Part shown: in pieces, positions 18,111 through 27,931 of the stretch
Position numbering within the stretch: the stretch's first letter is position 1
Layout of the letters: each line of letters opens with the position of its first letter
Source: UBA6109 sp035366835
GTDB taxonomy: Bacteria > Desulfobacterota > Syntrophia > Syntrophales > UBA6109
Direction: 5' to 3'
Assembly: GCA_035366835.1 (NCBI GenBank)
Contig: DAOSIS010000022.1
Location: forward strand, 1 to 55,354
DNA: 55,354 nt
The notes under the pieces: generated by a model
The model's database searches: none
What the model was told of the DNA's origin: nothing
What the model saw: only the letters and a program-made list of their open reading frames with translations
Position numbers and translations under genes: made by a program

Positions 18111-19065
18111 TCTGGGAAAATTTTCCGGGAGCGTCGCCGGGCTCGATTCGGCAGCCATCGATGCCCTGAACCGCAGGCTGATGCGGCGCAAGATCCTTCA
18201 GGAAGCAGTCACCGGCTACCTGTTCATCCTGCCGGCGCTGTTCATTCTGGTCGCCTTCTGGTTCATCCCGACCTTCTATGCCTTCGTCGTGAGTTTTTTC
18301 CGGTGGGACTTCATGAACCCGGTCAAGACGTTCGTGGGGCTGGGCAACTACAGGGAGCTGCTCACGTCGCTCGAATTCTGGAAGGTGATGTGGAACACCG
18401 TCTACTACATGATCGGGGCCATTCCGCTGGCGATGTTCTTCGCGCTGGTGCTGGCCCTGTGCCTGAACGAGAAGCTGAAGCTTCTCGCCTGGTTCCGGAC
18501 GGCCGCGTTCGCGCCGGTGGTGGCGTCGATCGTCGCGATGGCGGCGGTGTGGATGTGGATGTACGATCCGATCAACGGCCTCCTGAATTACTTCCTGCAG
18601 CTGTGCGGCATGAAGCCCCTGAAGTGGCTGACGGATACGCAGCTGGCCATGCCCGCCCTGATCCTCGTCGATATCTGGAAGCATACCGGCTACGACATGA
18701 TCATCTACCTGGCCGGCATCCAGAGCATCCCCGATTCCTATTACGAGGCGGCCAAGATCGACGGAGCGAACGCCTGGCAACGATTCTGGAAGATCACCTG
18801 GCCGCTCCTCGGGCCGACGACCCTCTTCATCCTGATCATCTCCGTCATTCAGCGCTTCCAGGTGTTTTCGATGGTCCACACCATGACCAAGGGCGGCCCC
18901 GTCCAGGCGACCGACGTCATCGTCTATTACCTCTACGAAAAGGCCTTCGTCAATTTCGAGATGGGCTACGCATTCGCCGTCGCCTACGTCCTTTTCCTGA
19001 TCATTTTCGCGGTCACCGTCATCCAGTGGAAAGTCGGAGCGAAAAAAGTGCACTACGGAAGGTAA
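18094..19065 (+). CDS. ABC importer permease, UgpA/MalF-type
   Basis: A 323-residue inner-membrane permease with six helices and the EAA loop YYEAAKIDGANAWQRFWKIT (about residues 215-234) that docks with the ATPase. The family imports sugars, sugar phosphates or glycerol-3-phosphate. The N-terminus overlaps the DUF624 gene by 17 bp; an ATG at 18097 is equally possible. The partner permease gene, binding protein and ATPase follow in order. Confidence 0.93.
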   Translation: MMNNADLGKFSGSVAGLDSAAIDALNRRLMRRKILQEAVTGYLFILPALFILVAFWFIPTFYAFVVSFFRWDFMNPVKTFVGLGNYRELLTSLEFWKVMWNTVYYMIGAIPLAMFFALVLALCLNEKLKLLAWFRTAAFAPVVASIVAMAAVWMWMYDPINGLLNYFLQLCGMKPLKWLTDTQLAMPALILVDIWKHTGYDMIIYLAGIQSIPDSYYEAAKIDGANAWQRFWKITWPLLGPTTLFILIISVIQRFQVFSMVHTMTKGGPVQATDVIVYYLYEKAFVNFEMGYAFAVAYVLFLIIFAVTVIQWKVGAKKVHYGR

Positions 19066-19095
19066 ATCCTTCCGACGGACCTTTGCGAGGAAAAG

Positions 19096-19956
19096 ATGGA
19101 TCTCAGAGAAGAACAGGCAAGAGATTACAGAATCCGGAAAGGCGCGCTGCGGGCGCTCGTCTATGCCTTTCTCATCCTGGCGGCGGTGATCTCGCTGTTC
19201 CCGCTGTACTGGATGCTGCTGACGTCGCTGAAGCCGGCCGAGGAGATCTTCGTTTTCCCGCCGACGTTCTGGCCGAGCCGGTTCGCCTGGGAGAACTACA
19301 TCGCGGCGTGGAATTCTTCGCCCTTCGGCCGCTACTATCTCAACAGCATCATCGTCACGTTCTTCACGACGGGAGCGCACGTCGCCTTCGCCTGCCTGAC
19401 GGCTTACGCCTTCGTCTGCATCCGTTTCCCGGGCCGCGAAGTCGTCTTCATGGCCTTTCTGGGCACGATGATGATCCCCCACGTGGTGAATCTCATCCCC
19501 TCCTTCGTGCTCCTGAAGAAGCTGAACTGGATCAACACCTACCGGGGATTGATCGTGCCCCACGTCATCAGCGTGTTCGGGATCTTTCTCCTGCGCCAGT
19601 TCTTCATGGGCGTTCCGAAGGATTACGAGGACGCGGCCAAGATCGACGGCTGCGGGCGGCTCGGCATCCTCTGGAGGATGTACGTTCCGCTGGCGAAGCC
19701 GGCGATCTCGGCGCTGACGATCTTTTCCTTTTACCACGTGTGGAATGATTTCTTCTGGCCGCTGATCATCACCAGCACCGACGACATGCGCACCCTGCAG
19801 ATCGGACTGCGTTACTACATCGACGCGGAAGGCGGGTCGGGGTGGGAACTGGTGATGGCGGCGGGGACGATGGTCGTCGCCCCGGTGCTGCTGGCCTTTT
19901 TCCTCCTTCAGCGGCAGTTCGTCCGGGGAATCACGATGACGGGCCTCAAGGGGTAG
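19096..19956 (+). CDS. ABC importer permease, UgpE/MalG-type
   Basis: A 286-residue permease with six membrane segments and the EAA loop DYEDAAKIDGCGRLGILWRM. It is the second half of the transmembrane heterodimer with the preceding permease, 30 bp upstream. The C-terminus RGITMTGLKG is typical of carbohydrate CUT1-type MalG proteins. Confidence 0.93.
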   Translation: MDLREEQARDYRIRKGALRALVYAFLILAAVISLFPLYWMLLTSLKPAEEIFVFPPTFWPSRFAWENYIAAWNSSPFGRYYLNSIIVTFFTTGAHVAFACLTAYAFVCIRFPGREVVFMAFLGTMMIPHVVNLIPSFVLLKKLNWINTYRGLIVPHVISVFGIFLLRQFFMGVPKDYEDAAKIDGCGRLGILWRMYVPLAKPAISALTIFSFYHVWNDFFWPLIITSTDDMRTLQIGLRYYIDAEGGSGWELVMAAGTMVVAPVLLAFFLLQRQFVRGITMTGLKG

Positions 19957-20034
19957 CGGACTCGGGATGGAAAGGGCATCGGGACCCTTCTTGGAATGAG
20001 GAAGCAACGTTTCGCGAAGAGGAAGGAGAAAGAC

Positions 20035-21321
20035 ATGAAGAAGAAGACGGGAATGAGGGTGTTCTGTGCGGGTCTGGCAGCGATGCTGGGACTGGCCGTG
20101 TTCGTACTGGTCCCCGCTTCGGCATCTGCCGCCGAGAAGCAGGAACTGGTGGTGTGGCATTCCAAGGCCACGGACCGCGGAAAGGTGTGGGCAAAACTGG
20201 TAGAAGATTTCAACAACAGCCATCCGGACATCAAGGTGACGGCCACGTACCAGGGCGGCTACGAGACGACGATCCAGAAGGTGACCACGGCGATCGCCGC
20301 GAACGCCACGCCCGACGTCGCCGAGCTTCCCCAGAGCTACGGAATCCCGCAATTCGCGGAAAGCGGCAGGCTCCTGCCGCTGGACGGTTTCCTGACGAAG
20401 GAGGACAAGGCGGATTTCTACGAGCCCGCGATTGCGCGCTATACCTACAAGGGGAAGATCTACGCGATTCCCAACGCCGTCAGCACCTCGCTTCTGTATT
20501 ACAACGTGGACATGTTCAAGGAAGTCGGCCTCGATCCGAACAAGCCGCCGCAGACCTGGGACGAACTCGTCGCGGCCGGCAAAAAGCTGACGCGGGACAT
20601 CAACGGCGACGGCAAGATCGACAAGTGGGGCCTCGTGTCCCACACGACGGTCAATTACTTCCTCTACGCCTTCATCGCCGAGAACGGCGGCGAACTGTTC
20701 GACAGCCAGGGAAACCCGGTCTTCAACTCCAAGGAGTGCGTGGAAGCCTTCCAGTACTGGTCCGACCTGGTCCACAAGCACAAGATCATGCCGCCCCTGA
20801 CCCACACGGCGGCGAACAAACTCTTCATCGCCGGGACGGCCGGGATGATGTACCAGTCGACGGGATTCATGGAGACGCTGGATCGCTCCGTGGGCGGCAG
20901 GTTCCAGTACAAGGTGGCCTTCATGCCCAAGAAGAAGGGCTACGGCACCGACATCGGCGGAACGGGGATCGGGATCTTCAAATCCAACCCCAAGCGTGAG
21001 GCGGCCGCCTGGACTTTCGTGAAGTGGATGACCGACACCGAGCGGTCCGCCTTCTGGAGCGAAAAGACCGGCTACATTGCGGCGCGCAAGTCATCGCACA
21101 AGTTTCCGAGCCACGTGAAGTTCCTCGAAGCGAATCCCAACAACCGCGTCGCGGCGGAGCAGCTTCCCTATGCGGCGGTGCAGTACGCGGCGAAGGCCGA
21201 CGGGATCATCTACAAGCCCATCGGAGACCTGTCGGAGAAGATCGAGTCCTCGGCCACGGTCGACATCAAGAAGGAGCTCGATCAGATTGTTGCGGAAACA
21301 AAGGCGAAGATGAAGCAGTAG
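20035..21321 (+). CDS. ABC importer substrate-binding protein, CUT1/UgpB-like
   Basis: A 428-residue extracytoplasmic binding protein. The ATG at 20035 is chosen because AGGAAGGAG lies just upstream and the signal peptide then begins MKKKTGMRVFCAGLAAM, with cleavage after ASASA (around residue 31). The mature part opens LVVWHSKATDRGKVWAKLVE, as in family 1 sugar/glycerol-phosphate binding proteins. The ligand is not readable from sequence. The nearby phosphodiesterase, phosphatase and TIM-barrel enzymes point to a phosphorylated polyol or its dephosphorylated product. Confidence 0.9.
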   Translation: MKKKTGMRVFCAGLAAMLGLAVFVLVPASASAAEKQELVVWHSKATDRGKVWAKLVEDFNNSHPDIKVTATYQGGYETTIQKVTTAIAANATPDVAELPQSYGIPQFAESGRLLPLDGFLTKEDKADFYEPAIARYTYKGKIYAIPNAVSTSLLYYNVDMFKEVGLDPNKPPQTWDELVAAGKKLTRDINGDGKIDKWGLVSHTTVNYFLYAFIAENGGELFDSQGNPVFNSKECVEAFQYWSDLVHKHKIMPPLTHTAANKLFIAGTAGMMYQSTGFMETLDRSVGGRFQYKVAFMPKKKGYGTDIGGTGIGIFKSNPKREAAAWTFVKWMTDTERSAFWSEKTGYIAARKSSHKFPSHVKFLEANPNNRVAAEQLPYAAVQYAAKADGIIYKPIGDLSEKIESSATVDIKKELDQIVAETKAKMKQ

Positions 21322-21422
21322 CCGCATGTCCGAACCGGCGGCACGGCGGCGGGGACGGCGCTTGCCGGCCCTGCCGCCGTGCCGCGTCAAGAACTCAAGA
21401 GAGCGAAGGAGAAGAAGGGGAG

Positions 21423-22534
<1,112 letters not shown>

Positions 22535-22538
<4 letters not shown>

Positions 22539-23716
22539 TGCGTCCGCAGCGGCAGATCGTCTATTTCGCAACGGCGATGTCTTTGGTCAATCTCGGAGAC
22601 ACGCTGCTCTATGTCATCCTTCCCACCTACTATACCCACCTGGGCCTGATCCCCCTCCAGGTGGGTATCCTTCTTTCCGTCAACCGGTGGGTCCGGCTGG
22701 CGACGAATCATCTGGTCGAATACGGCTACCGGCGGTATCCCAGCGACCTGTGGCTCCTGGGCGCATTCTTCCTGGGATCCCTGGTCTGTGCGGTCTACGG
22801 ATTCGCCGCGACCTTCGCCCTGTTTCTCCTCGCACGCATCGGCTGGGGCATCGCCTATTCCCTCCTGCGCCAGGCCGGCATCATGCATGTCGTCTCCTGC
22901 AGCTCCGAGAAGGGTCTGGCCGAGCAGATGGGGTATTTCACCGGCATCAACGCCCTCTGGAGGACCTCGGGGCTTTTTCTCGGGGCGCTGTGCCACGACG
23001 TTCTGGGCTTTGCCGCGACCTTCATCGGCCTGGGCGTTCTCTCGCTCCTGTCCCTGCCGCTCGGCCGGCTTTCCCAGAAGAGACCGGAGAAGGCGGACCG
23101 CCCGCGGTCCGAAGACGGCCGCCGGAGAGGGACCTGGTCATTCGTCTGCTTCGGCATCGTCATGGGGCTCGTGGGCGGCGGCATGATCTTCTCGACGCTC
23201 GGGCTCGTCATCAAGACGGGATTCGGCGACTCCATTTCCGTCGCCGGCTTCGCCGTCGGGGCGGCGACGATTACCGGTCTCGTCATGGCCATTCGCCAGT
23301 TCATGGACGGTCTCGGCGGGCCGGTCTTCGGGGCCGTCATGGACCGGGTGGGGCGTCAACGGGCCATCGGGTGGCTCTTCCTGGCGGGATCGATTCTTCT
23401 TTTCCTGGTGGGATTGCAGTCGGGCATCCTCTGGCTGATCGCGCTGATCACGATGTATTTCGTCTGTGCGACGGCCCTCTACACCGTCTTGTACGCCCTG
23501 TCCGGGCAAAGCGGCCCCCGGGCGGTCGCCTCCTTCGCCACGGCCATGGACCTGGGCATGTCCATCGGGCCGATGATCGGCTGGGGCATCGCGCAGCTCG
23601 AACTCCCCCTGTCCTTCATCTTCACGACCTCCTCCTGCTTCTACGGCCTCGGGGCCGTTGTCGCCTTCCGGACGCCGGCGGCCCGCAGGAAGGAACCGCC
23701 GGTCATTTCTTCCTGA
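22535..23716 (+). CDS. Major facilitator superfamily permease
   Basis: A 393-residue membrane protein with about twelve helices. The central cytoplasmic loop is charged (RLSQKRPEKADRPRSEDGRR). It is translationally coupled to the ABC ATPase by an ATGA overlap, so it belongs to the same operon and may export a product or act as a second carrier. Its 3' end overlaps the convergent LysR gene by 14 bp. Confidence 0.87.
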
Positions 23717-24665
23717 CGGGGCCGGTCCCGCGGTTTCGCCGTCGCGGCGGCGCCTTTCCCGCAGGCCGCCGTTCCTCACGGAAGAAGGGGTAGGAAGAGG
23801 CCAGTTCCACAAAGGCCTGGATGATCCGCGACCAGTACTTGTCCTTGTGGTGGATGAGGTAGAATTTTCGTGCGATCCGCTCGCCTTCGAGCCGCACGGC
23901 CCGGATCGAGCCGGATGCGATTTCCCGGCCGACGACGGTGGACGAGAGCAGCGACAACCCCAGATTGCCCGCCACGGCGGTCTTGATCGCCTCGTTTTCC
24001 CCCAGCTCCATGACGATCCGGGGCCGTGCCCCCTTCCGCCGGAACAGGTCGTCCGTGATGTCGCGCGTGCCGGAACCCGGTTCGCTGACGACCAGCGGCT
24101 CGTCCCTCAGGTCCTCGAAGGAGACGGTTTCCCGCCGTGCAAGGGGATGCGAGGGCCCCGCAATGATGACGAGCTCCTCTTCCCAGAGAGGCGTGACGAC
24201 GACGTTCTCGTGCGAGACCGTTGTGCCGACGAGGCCGATATCGCACCGGAAGGCGAGAATGGACTCGACGACGTCCTCGGTGTAGCCGGAATCGAGATGG
24301 ATCTCGATTCCGGGATGCCGCCTCCGGAAAACGGCGATGATATGCGGCAGGTAATAGGCGGCGAGCGTCGAAATCGCGCTGATGCGGATCCTTCCCGTCT
24401 TGGTGTTCTTCAGGTCCTCGATGGCGCTGTCGGCCTGCTGGGTGAGGTGGAAGATGCGCTCCGCATAGGAGAAGAGGGCGCGCCCCGCCTCCGTCAGTTC
24501 GATCCTTCTGCCGAACCGTTCGAACAGGCGTATCCCGTAATTCTCTTCGAGAAGACGGACCTGGGTGCTCACCGACGGCTGCGTCAGGTGGAGTCTGGCG
24601 GCCGCCGCGGAGAATCCTCCGTGCTGGGCCACGTTGTAAAACGTCCAGAGCTGCTGAAGGTTCAC
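23703..24665 (-). CDS. LysR-family transcriptional regulator
   Basis: About 320 residues with the HTH region GGFSAAAARLHLTQPSVSTQ and FGRRIELTEAGRALF, and an effector domain from RIRISAISTLAAYYLPHII. The start is taken as the GTG at 24665 (VNLQQLWTFYNVAQ), the normal LysR opening with GGGAGA upstream; an ATG at 24695 without a ribosome site would add ten residues and overlap the operator dyad. It is divergent from the saccharopine-dehydrogenase-like gene at 24833, the classic LysR arrangement. Its C-terminus (FYLIHHKDKYWSR) is very like that of the LysR at 26106, so the two are close paralogues. Confidence 0.92.
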   Translation of the reverse strand: MNLQQLWTFYNVAQHGGFSAAAARLHLTQPSVSTQVRLLEENYGIRLFERFGRRIELTEAGRALFSYAERIFHLTQQADSAIEDLKNTKTGRIRISAISTLAAYYLPHIIAVFRRRHPGIEIHLDSGYTEDVVESILAFRCDIGLVGTTVSHENVVVTPLWEEELVIIAGPSHPLARRETVSFEDLRDEPLVVSEPGSGTRDITDDLFRRKGARPRIVMELGENEAIKTAVAGNLGLSLLSSTVVGREIASGSIRAVRLEGERIARKFYLIHHKDKYWSRIIQAFVELASSYPFFREERRPAGKAPPRRRNRGTGPVRKK

Positions 24666-24692
24666 GTCCCGTCTCCCGCCGCCCCGCCGGTC

Positions 24693-24757
24693 CATAGGCA
24701 GCGCCTATGCAAAACATAGGAATAATTGATTGGAAACCTATACAGAAATGACCTATG
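24693..24757. promoter_or_regulatory. Operator with repeated CCTATG/CATAGG half-sites
   Basis: Between the divergent LysR and reductase genes lie a perfect dyad CCTATG-CAAAA-CATAGG (24704-24720), which fits the LysR T-N11-A form, a second arrangement CATAGG-CAGCG-CCTATG (24693-24709), and further CCTATA and CCTATG half-sites downstream. This is the likely binding region for the adjacent LysR protein. Confidence 0.7.
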
Positions 24758-24832
24758 AAATGCAAAATCTCTGTTGAAGAAGATCGAAAGCGGCGCGGGC
24801 ACGCGCCGCGTCGCAAGGAAAGGAGAAGGGGT

Positions 24833-26002
24833 ATGAAGGTGTTCTGTCTGGGCGGCGGAGGGAAGATCTGCCGCGAAGCGGCGCTGGACCTGGTCCAGTT
24901 CTCGGACTTCGAGAGAATTACGATCGGCGATTTCAACGAGGACGCCGGCAGGGAAGTCGTGAAGAAACTGAAGGACAAGCGCGTCGATTTCGTGAAGGTC
25001 GACATCGTCAGCGACAAGAAGGGCGCCATCAAGGCGATGAAGGGCTACGACATCGTCATGGACGGCACGACCATTTCGCTGAACGACCGTTCGACGGAGT
25101 GCATCGCCGCGGCGGGCGCCTCGGGAATCAACCTGAACGGATTCGGTGAAGAATACAAGTACGACAGGAAGTTCAAGGCCAACGGCAGGATCCACGTTCC
25201 CGGGTTCGGCATGACGCCCGGCACGACGGACATGATGGCCAGATACATCGTCGACAAGCTGGACAAGGTCGACACGATCCGGATCAGCCACGGCGCCTTC
25301 CGGCCGATCGCGTTTTCGGCGTCGATCGCCGAGACCACGAGTTACGAATACGATCCCGCCCTGCCGATCCGCGTCGTTTACGAGAAGGGGAGGTTCGTCC
25401 AGGTCCCCCCGTTCGCGAGACCGCTCGACGTGGAACTACCGGCCCCCTACGGCACCCATACGCAGTACATCATTCCGCACTCGGAAACGAAGACGGTGGC
25501 CGCCTACTGCAAGGCCGCCGGCAAGAAACCCAACCTCATCGAGGTGCGCGGGACGTGGCCGCCGCAGAACATGCAGCTGGTCCGCGCCATGTACGACTGG
25601 GGCATCCTCCGCAACGAAAAGGTGGAGATCGCCGGCGTCGAAGTCGGGGTCCTGGACGTCATCTCCAAGTACCTCCAGAACTCGAAGATCGGACGCGAGA
25701 CGACCCTGTACGGCTACTCCCTCCATGTGGATGTGACGGGGACCCGGGGGGGCAGGAAGGTCCGCGTCATCCTGTTCCATACGCATCCGGCGTCCGACGG
25801 ATCCGTGAAGGGCTGGGAGAAACTCCGCGCCTACACGCGCAATGTCGGCATCCCGATGTCGATCGGCGTGCAGATGATCGCCCGGGGAAAGGCAAGGGGC
25901 ACGGGCGTCGTCATGCCGGAGTTCGCCTTCGATCCTCAGGAAATCTTCGCGGAACTGAAGAAGCGCGACATCCTCATGCACGAGAAGGTCGTCAAGGCCT
26001 GA
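24833..26002 (+). CDS. Saccharopine dehydrogenase-family reductase
   Basis: A 389-residue protein starting with a Rossmann fold (MKVFCLGGGGKICREAALDL). The ATG at 24833 follows AAAGGAGAAGGGG and gives the fold at residue 1, so a longer upstream frame is ignored. The NAD(P) domain is followed by a catalytic-type domain with PGFGMTPGTTDMMARYIVD (residues ~124-142), as in saccharopine dehydrogenase/reductase and carboxynorspermidine-synthase-like proteins. The true substrate is unknown. It stands alone between two LysR genes; the upstream one is divergent and probably controls it. Confidence 0.85.
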   Translation: MKVFCLGGGGKICREAALDLVQFSDFERITIGDFNEDAGREVVKKLKDKRVDFVKVDIVSDKKGAIKAMKGYDIVMDGTTISLNDRSTECIAAAGASGINLNGFGEEYKYDRKFKANGRIHVPGFGMTPGTTDMMARYIVDKLDKVDTIRISHGAFRPIAFSASIAETTSYEYDPALPIRVVYEKGRFVQVPPFARPLDVELPAPYGTHTQYIIPHSETKTVAAYCKAAGKKPNLIEVRGTWPPQNMQLVRAMYDWGILRNEKVEIAGVEVGVLDVISKYLQNSKIGRETTLYGYSLHVDVTGTRGGRKVRVILFHTHPASDGSVKGWEKLRAYTRNVGIPMSIGVQMIARGKARGTGVVMPEFAFDPQEIFAELKKRDILMHEKVVKA

Positions 26003-26042
26003 AACGGCGGAAGGCGCGCTTCAACGGCCTGCCGGAAAACGA

Positions 26043-26082
26043 AAGGGCTTGCGGATCATCCGATTCCCGCAAGCCCTTTTTC
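26043..26082 (+). terminator. Shared intrinsic terminator between convergent genes
   Basis: A perfect 12-bp stem AAGGGCTTGCGG / CCGCAAGCCCTT, with T residues on the plus-strand side and A residues on the other, lies between the reductase stop (26002) and the end of the convergent LysR gene (26106). It can serve both strands. Confidence 0.9.
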
Positions 26083-26105
26083 CCGGTTTTCCCGGCGGGG
26101 AGTTG

Positions 26106-27014
26106 CTATTTTCTCGCCGACTTCATGTAGTCCATCGCCCAGGAGTCGACGGTGGAAACGAGCGACTGCAGGGACTTCGAAATGTATTTGTCCTTGTGGT
26201 GGATCAGGTAGAACTTGCGCTTCATCGCCGGATCGGCCAGCGGAATCATGCTGAGCTTGCCGTCCTTCACTTCGTCGCTCACCACCTTGCGGCTGATGAG
26301 AGCGACCCCGATGCCCCGCTGCACGGCATACTTCATCGACTCGTTGTTGGACAGTTCCAGCGGGATCGTGACGCTGATTTCGTATCTGCGCAGATAGTCG
26401 TCGGTATCCCGCCGCGGCGCCGAGTTTCTCTCGTGCACGATCAGGCTCTGCTTCTGCAGGTCCTGAGGCTGGATGGCCTTCCTGCGGGTCAGGGAATGGC
26501 CGAGAGGCGCGATGAGGACGTACGAGTCCTCCATCACTTCCCTGACGACGAGCTTCTTGTGCTCGACCGGGTAGGAGATGAATCCGAGATCGTTGCTGAG
26601 GGCGGCAGTCCGCTCGGCGATCAGGTCGGTCGGCAGGATGTCCACGGCAAGGCGGATCTGCGGGTGGGCATTGCAGAACATGCAGAGGGCCTCAGGAAGA
26701 TAATAGGCGCCGAAGCTTTCGCTTGCCAGCACGCGGATGAACCCCTTCTTCCGCTGCTGGTAGTCACGGAGGTTCTCTTCCGCCTGGTTTTCCATCTCGA
26801 AGATCGACTCGGCGATCCGGAAGAGGGACTCGCCGGCATCGGTCAGGATCAGCTTCTTTCCGAAGCGGTTGAAGAACTTCAGCTCGTAGTGCTCCTGAAG
26901 CCGCTGGATTCCCTTCGTAACCGCCGGCTGCGTGATGCACAGTTGCTGGGCCGCGGCCGACAGGCTCCCGAATTTCGCCGCCATGTAGAAGATCTTCAGT
27001 TGATTGAGGTTCAT
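26106..27014 (-). CDS. LysR-family regulator, candidate regulator of the phosphonate regulon
   Basis: A 302-residue regulator starting MNLNQLKIFYMAAKF, with HTH residues GSLSAAAQQLCITQPAVTKG and LILTDAGESLF, then an effector domain (IRVLASESFGAYYLPEAL). It is divergent from the DUF47-PiT operon, and one TAT-N11-ATA box lies between them at 27045. Because the same box sits before the AEP-type importer and phnW, this protein is the best candidate for the common regulator; that link is inference from position. Its C-terminal FYLIHHKDKYISK matches its paralogue at 23703. Confidence 0.92.
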   Translation of the reverse strand: MNLNQLKIFYMAAKFGSLSAAAQQLCITQPAVTKGIQRLQEHYELKFFNRFGKKLILTDAGESLFRIAESIFEMENQAEENLRDYQQRKKGFIRVLASESFGAYYLPEALCMFCNAHPQIRLAVDILPTDLIAERTAALSNDLGFISYPVEHKKLVVREVMEDSYVLIAPLGHSLTRRKAIQPQDLQKQSLIVHERNSAPRRDTDDYLRRYEISVTIPLELSNNESMKYAVQRGIGVALISRKVVSDEVKDGKLSMIPLADPAMKRKFYLIHHKDKYISKSLQSLVSTVDSWAMDYMKSARK

Positions 27015-27040
27015 ATGACGTCCCATTATCCAAAAGCTGA

Positions 27041-27267
27041 AATTTATTATCTTGACTTATACTAACCATAGAATTACCTGTGCGGCAAGGGGTTTTCCGC
27101 GCTTTCTGCACCGGAGACCCGGCCCGACACATGCGCAGCGCAGAAAATCAATGCGCCTATTGATTTTATATAATTGATTTTTTTTGAACCGGGATATTAA
27201 GTAGCACACGCGGCAGGACGTGTGCGCGAGGAGCATCTCTGCCGAAGAAGAAGGGGAGGACGAAACC
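27041..27267 (+). promoter_or_regulatory. Divergent promoter region with LysR-type box, hairpins and leader of DUF47-PiT
   Basis: The box TATTATCTTGACTTATA is at 27045-27061. Further along are a perfect AT-rich stem AAAATCAAT-GCGCCT-ATTGATTTT (27147-27170), followed by an eight-T run near 27180, and a CACACG...CGTGTG stem (about 27207-27226). The T-run hairpin could act as an attenuator before DUF47-PiT. No gene is visible here. Confidence 0.6.
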
Positions 27268-27912
27268 ATGCCGAACATCCTGAAGAAGATCGGGATCGAA
27301 TCGCAGATCGACGATTTCATGGATCAAGTCAGCGAGTCGGGCCTCTTGTGCAAGAGCGGCGTCGAGGCCTATCTGAAGGGGAACTGCGAGGCCTTCGATC
27401 AAGCCCTGGCGGCGATCCGTGATGCAGAACACCGGGGGGACATGCTCCGCAAGACGCTGGAGAACGATCTCTACGCCAAGACGCTGATCCCGGAGTCCCG
27501 CGGAGACGTCATGGAGCTGCTGGAGAGCATGGATGCCCTGCTGGGCCGTTTCAACGGACTGCTGTGGCAGTTCGACATCGAAAAACCCCAGATCTGCCAG
27601 GATCTCGTCGAGGATTTCCGGGAACTGCTGCAGTGCTCCGTCGAGGCGGTGGAAGCGACGGTCCGGTCGTGCCGTGCCTTCTTCAAGGACCTCAACGCCG
27701 TGGCCGACCACATCCACAAGGTCGCCTACTGGGAGAAGGAGTCGGACAAGGTATCCACGCGCCTTCAGCGCGCCGTTTTCAGCCGCGACGATATCCGGCT
27801 CAGCCACAAGATGCACCTTCGCTTTTTCGTGAAGCAGATCGACCGGATCGCCGATGACGCCGAAGATGTGACGGACCGTCTGAACGTCTACGTCATCAAA
27901 CGGATGCTGTAA
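27268..27912 (+). CDS. DUF47 (PhoU-like) accessory protein of PiT transporter
   Basis: A 214-residue all-helical protein (MPNILKKIGIESQIDDFMDQ onward), start supported by GGGGAGG. It has the size and charged-helix pattern of DUF47/Pit accessory proteins, which sit next to PiT phosphate carriers and are thought to regulate them. The PiT gene follows after 19 bp. Acidic/hydrophobic residues such as EAEHRGD-type motifs (RDAEHRGDMLRK) fit metal-binding PhoU-like bundles. Confidence 0.9.
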   Translation: MPNILKKIGIESQIDDFMDQVSESGLLCKSGVEAYLKGNCEAFDQALAAIRDAEHRGDMLRKTLENDLYAKTLIPESRGDVMELLESMDALLGRFNGLLWQFDIEKPQICQDLVEDFRELLQCSVEAVEATVRSCRAFFKDLNAVADHIHKVAYWEKESDKVSTRLQRAVFSRDDIRLSHKMHLRFFVKQIDRIADDAEDVTDRLNVYVIKRML

Positions 27913-27931
27913 AAGAGGATAGGGAGGGGAG

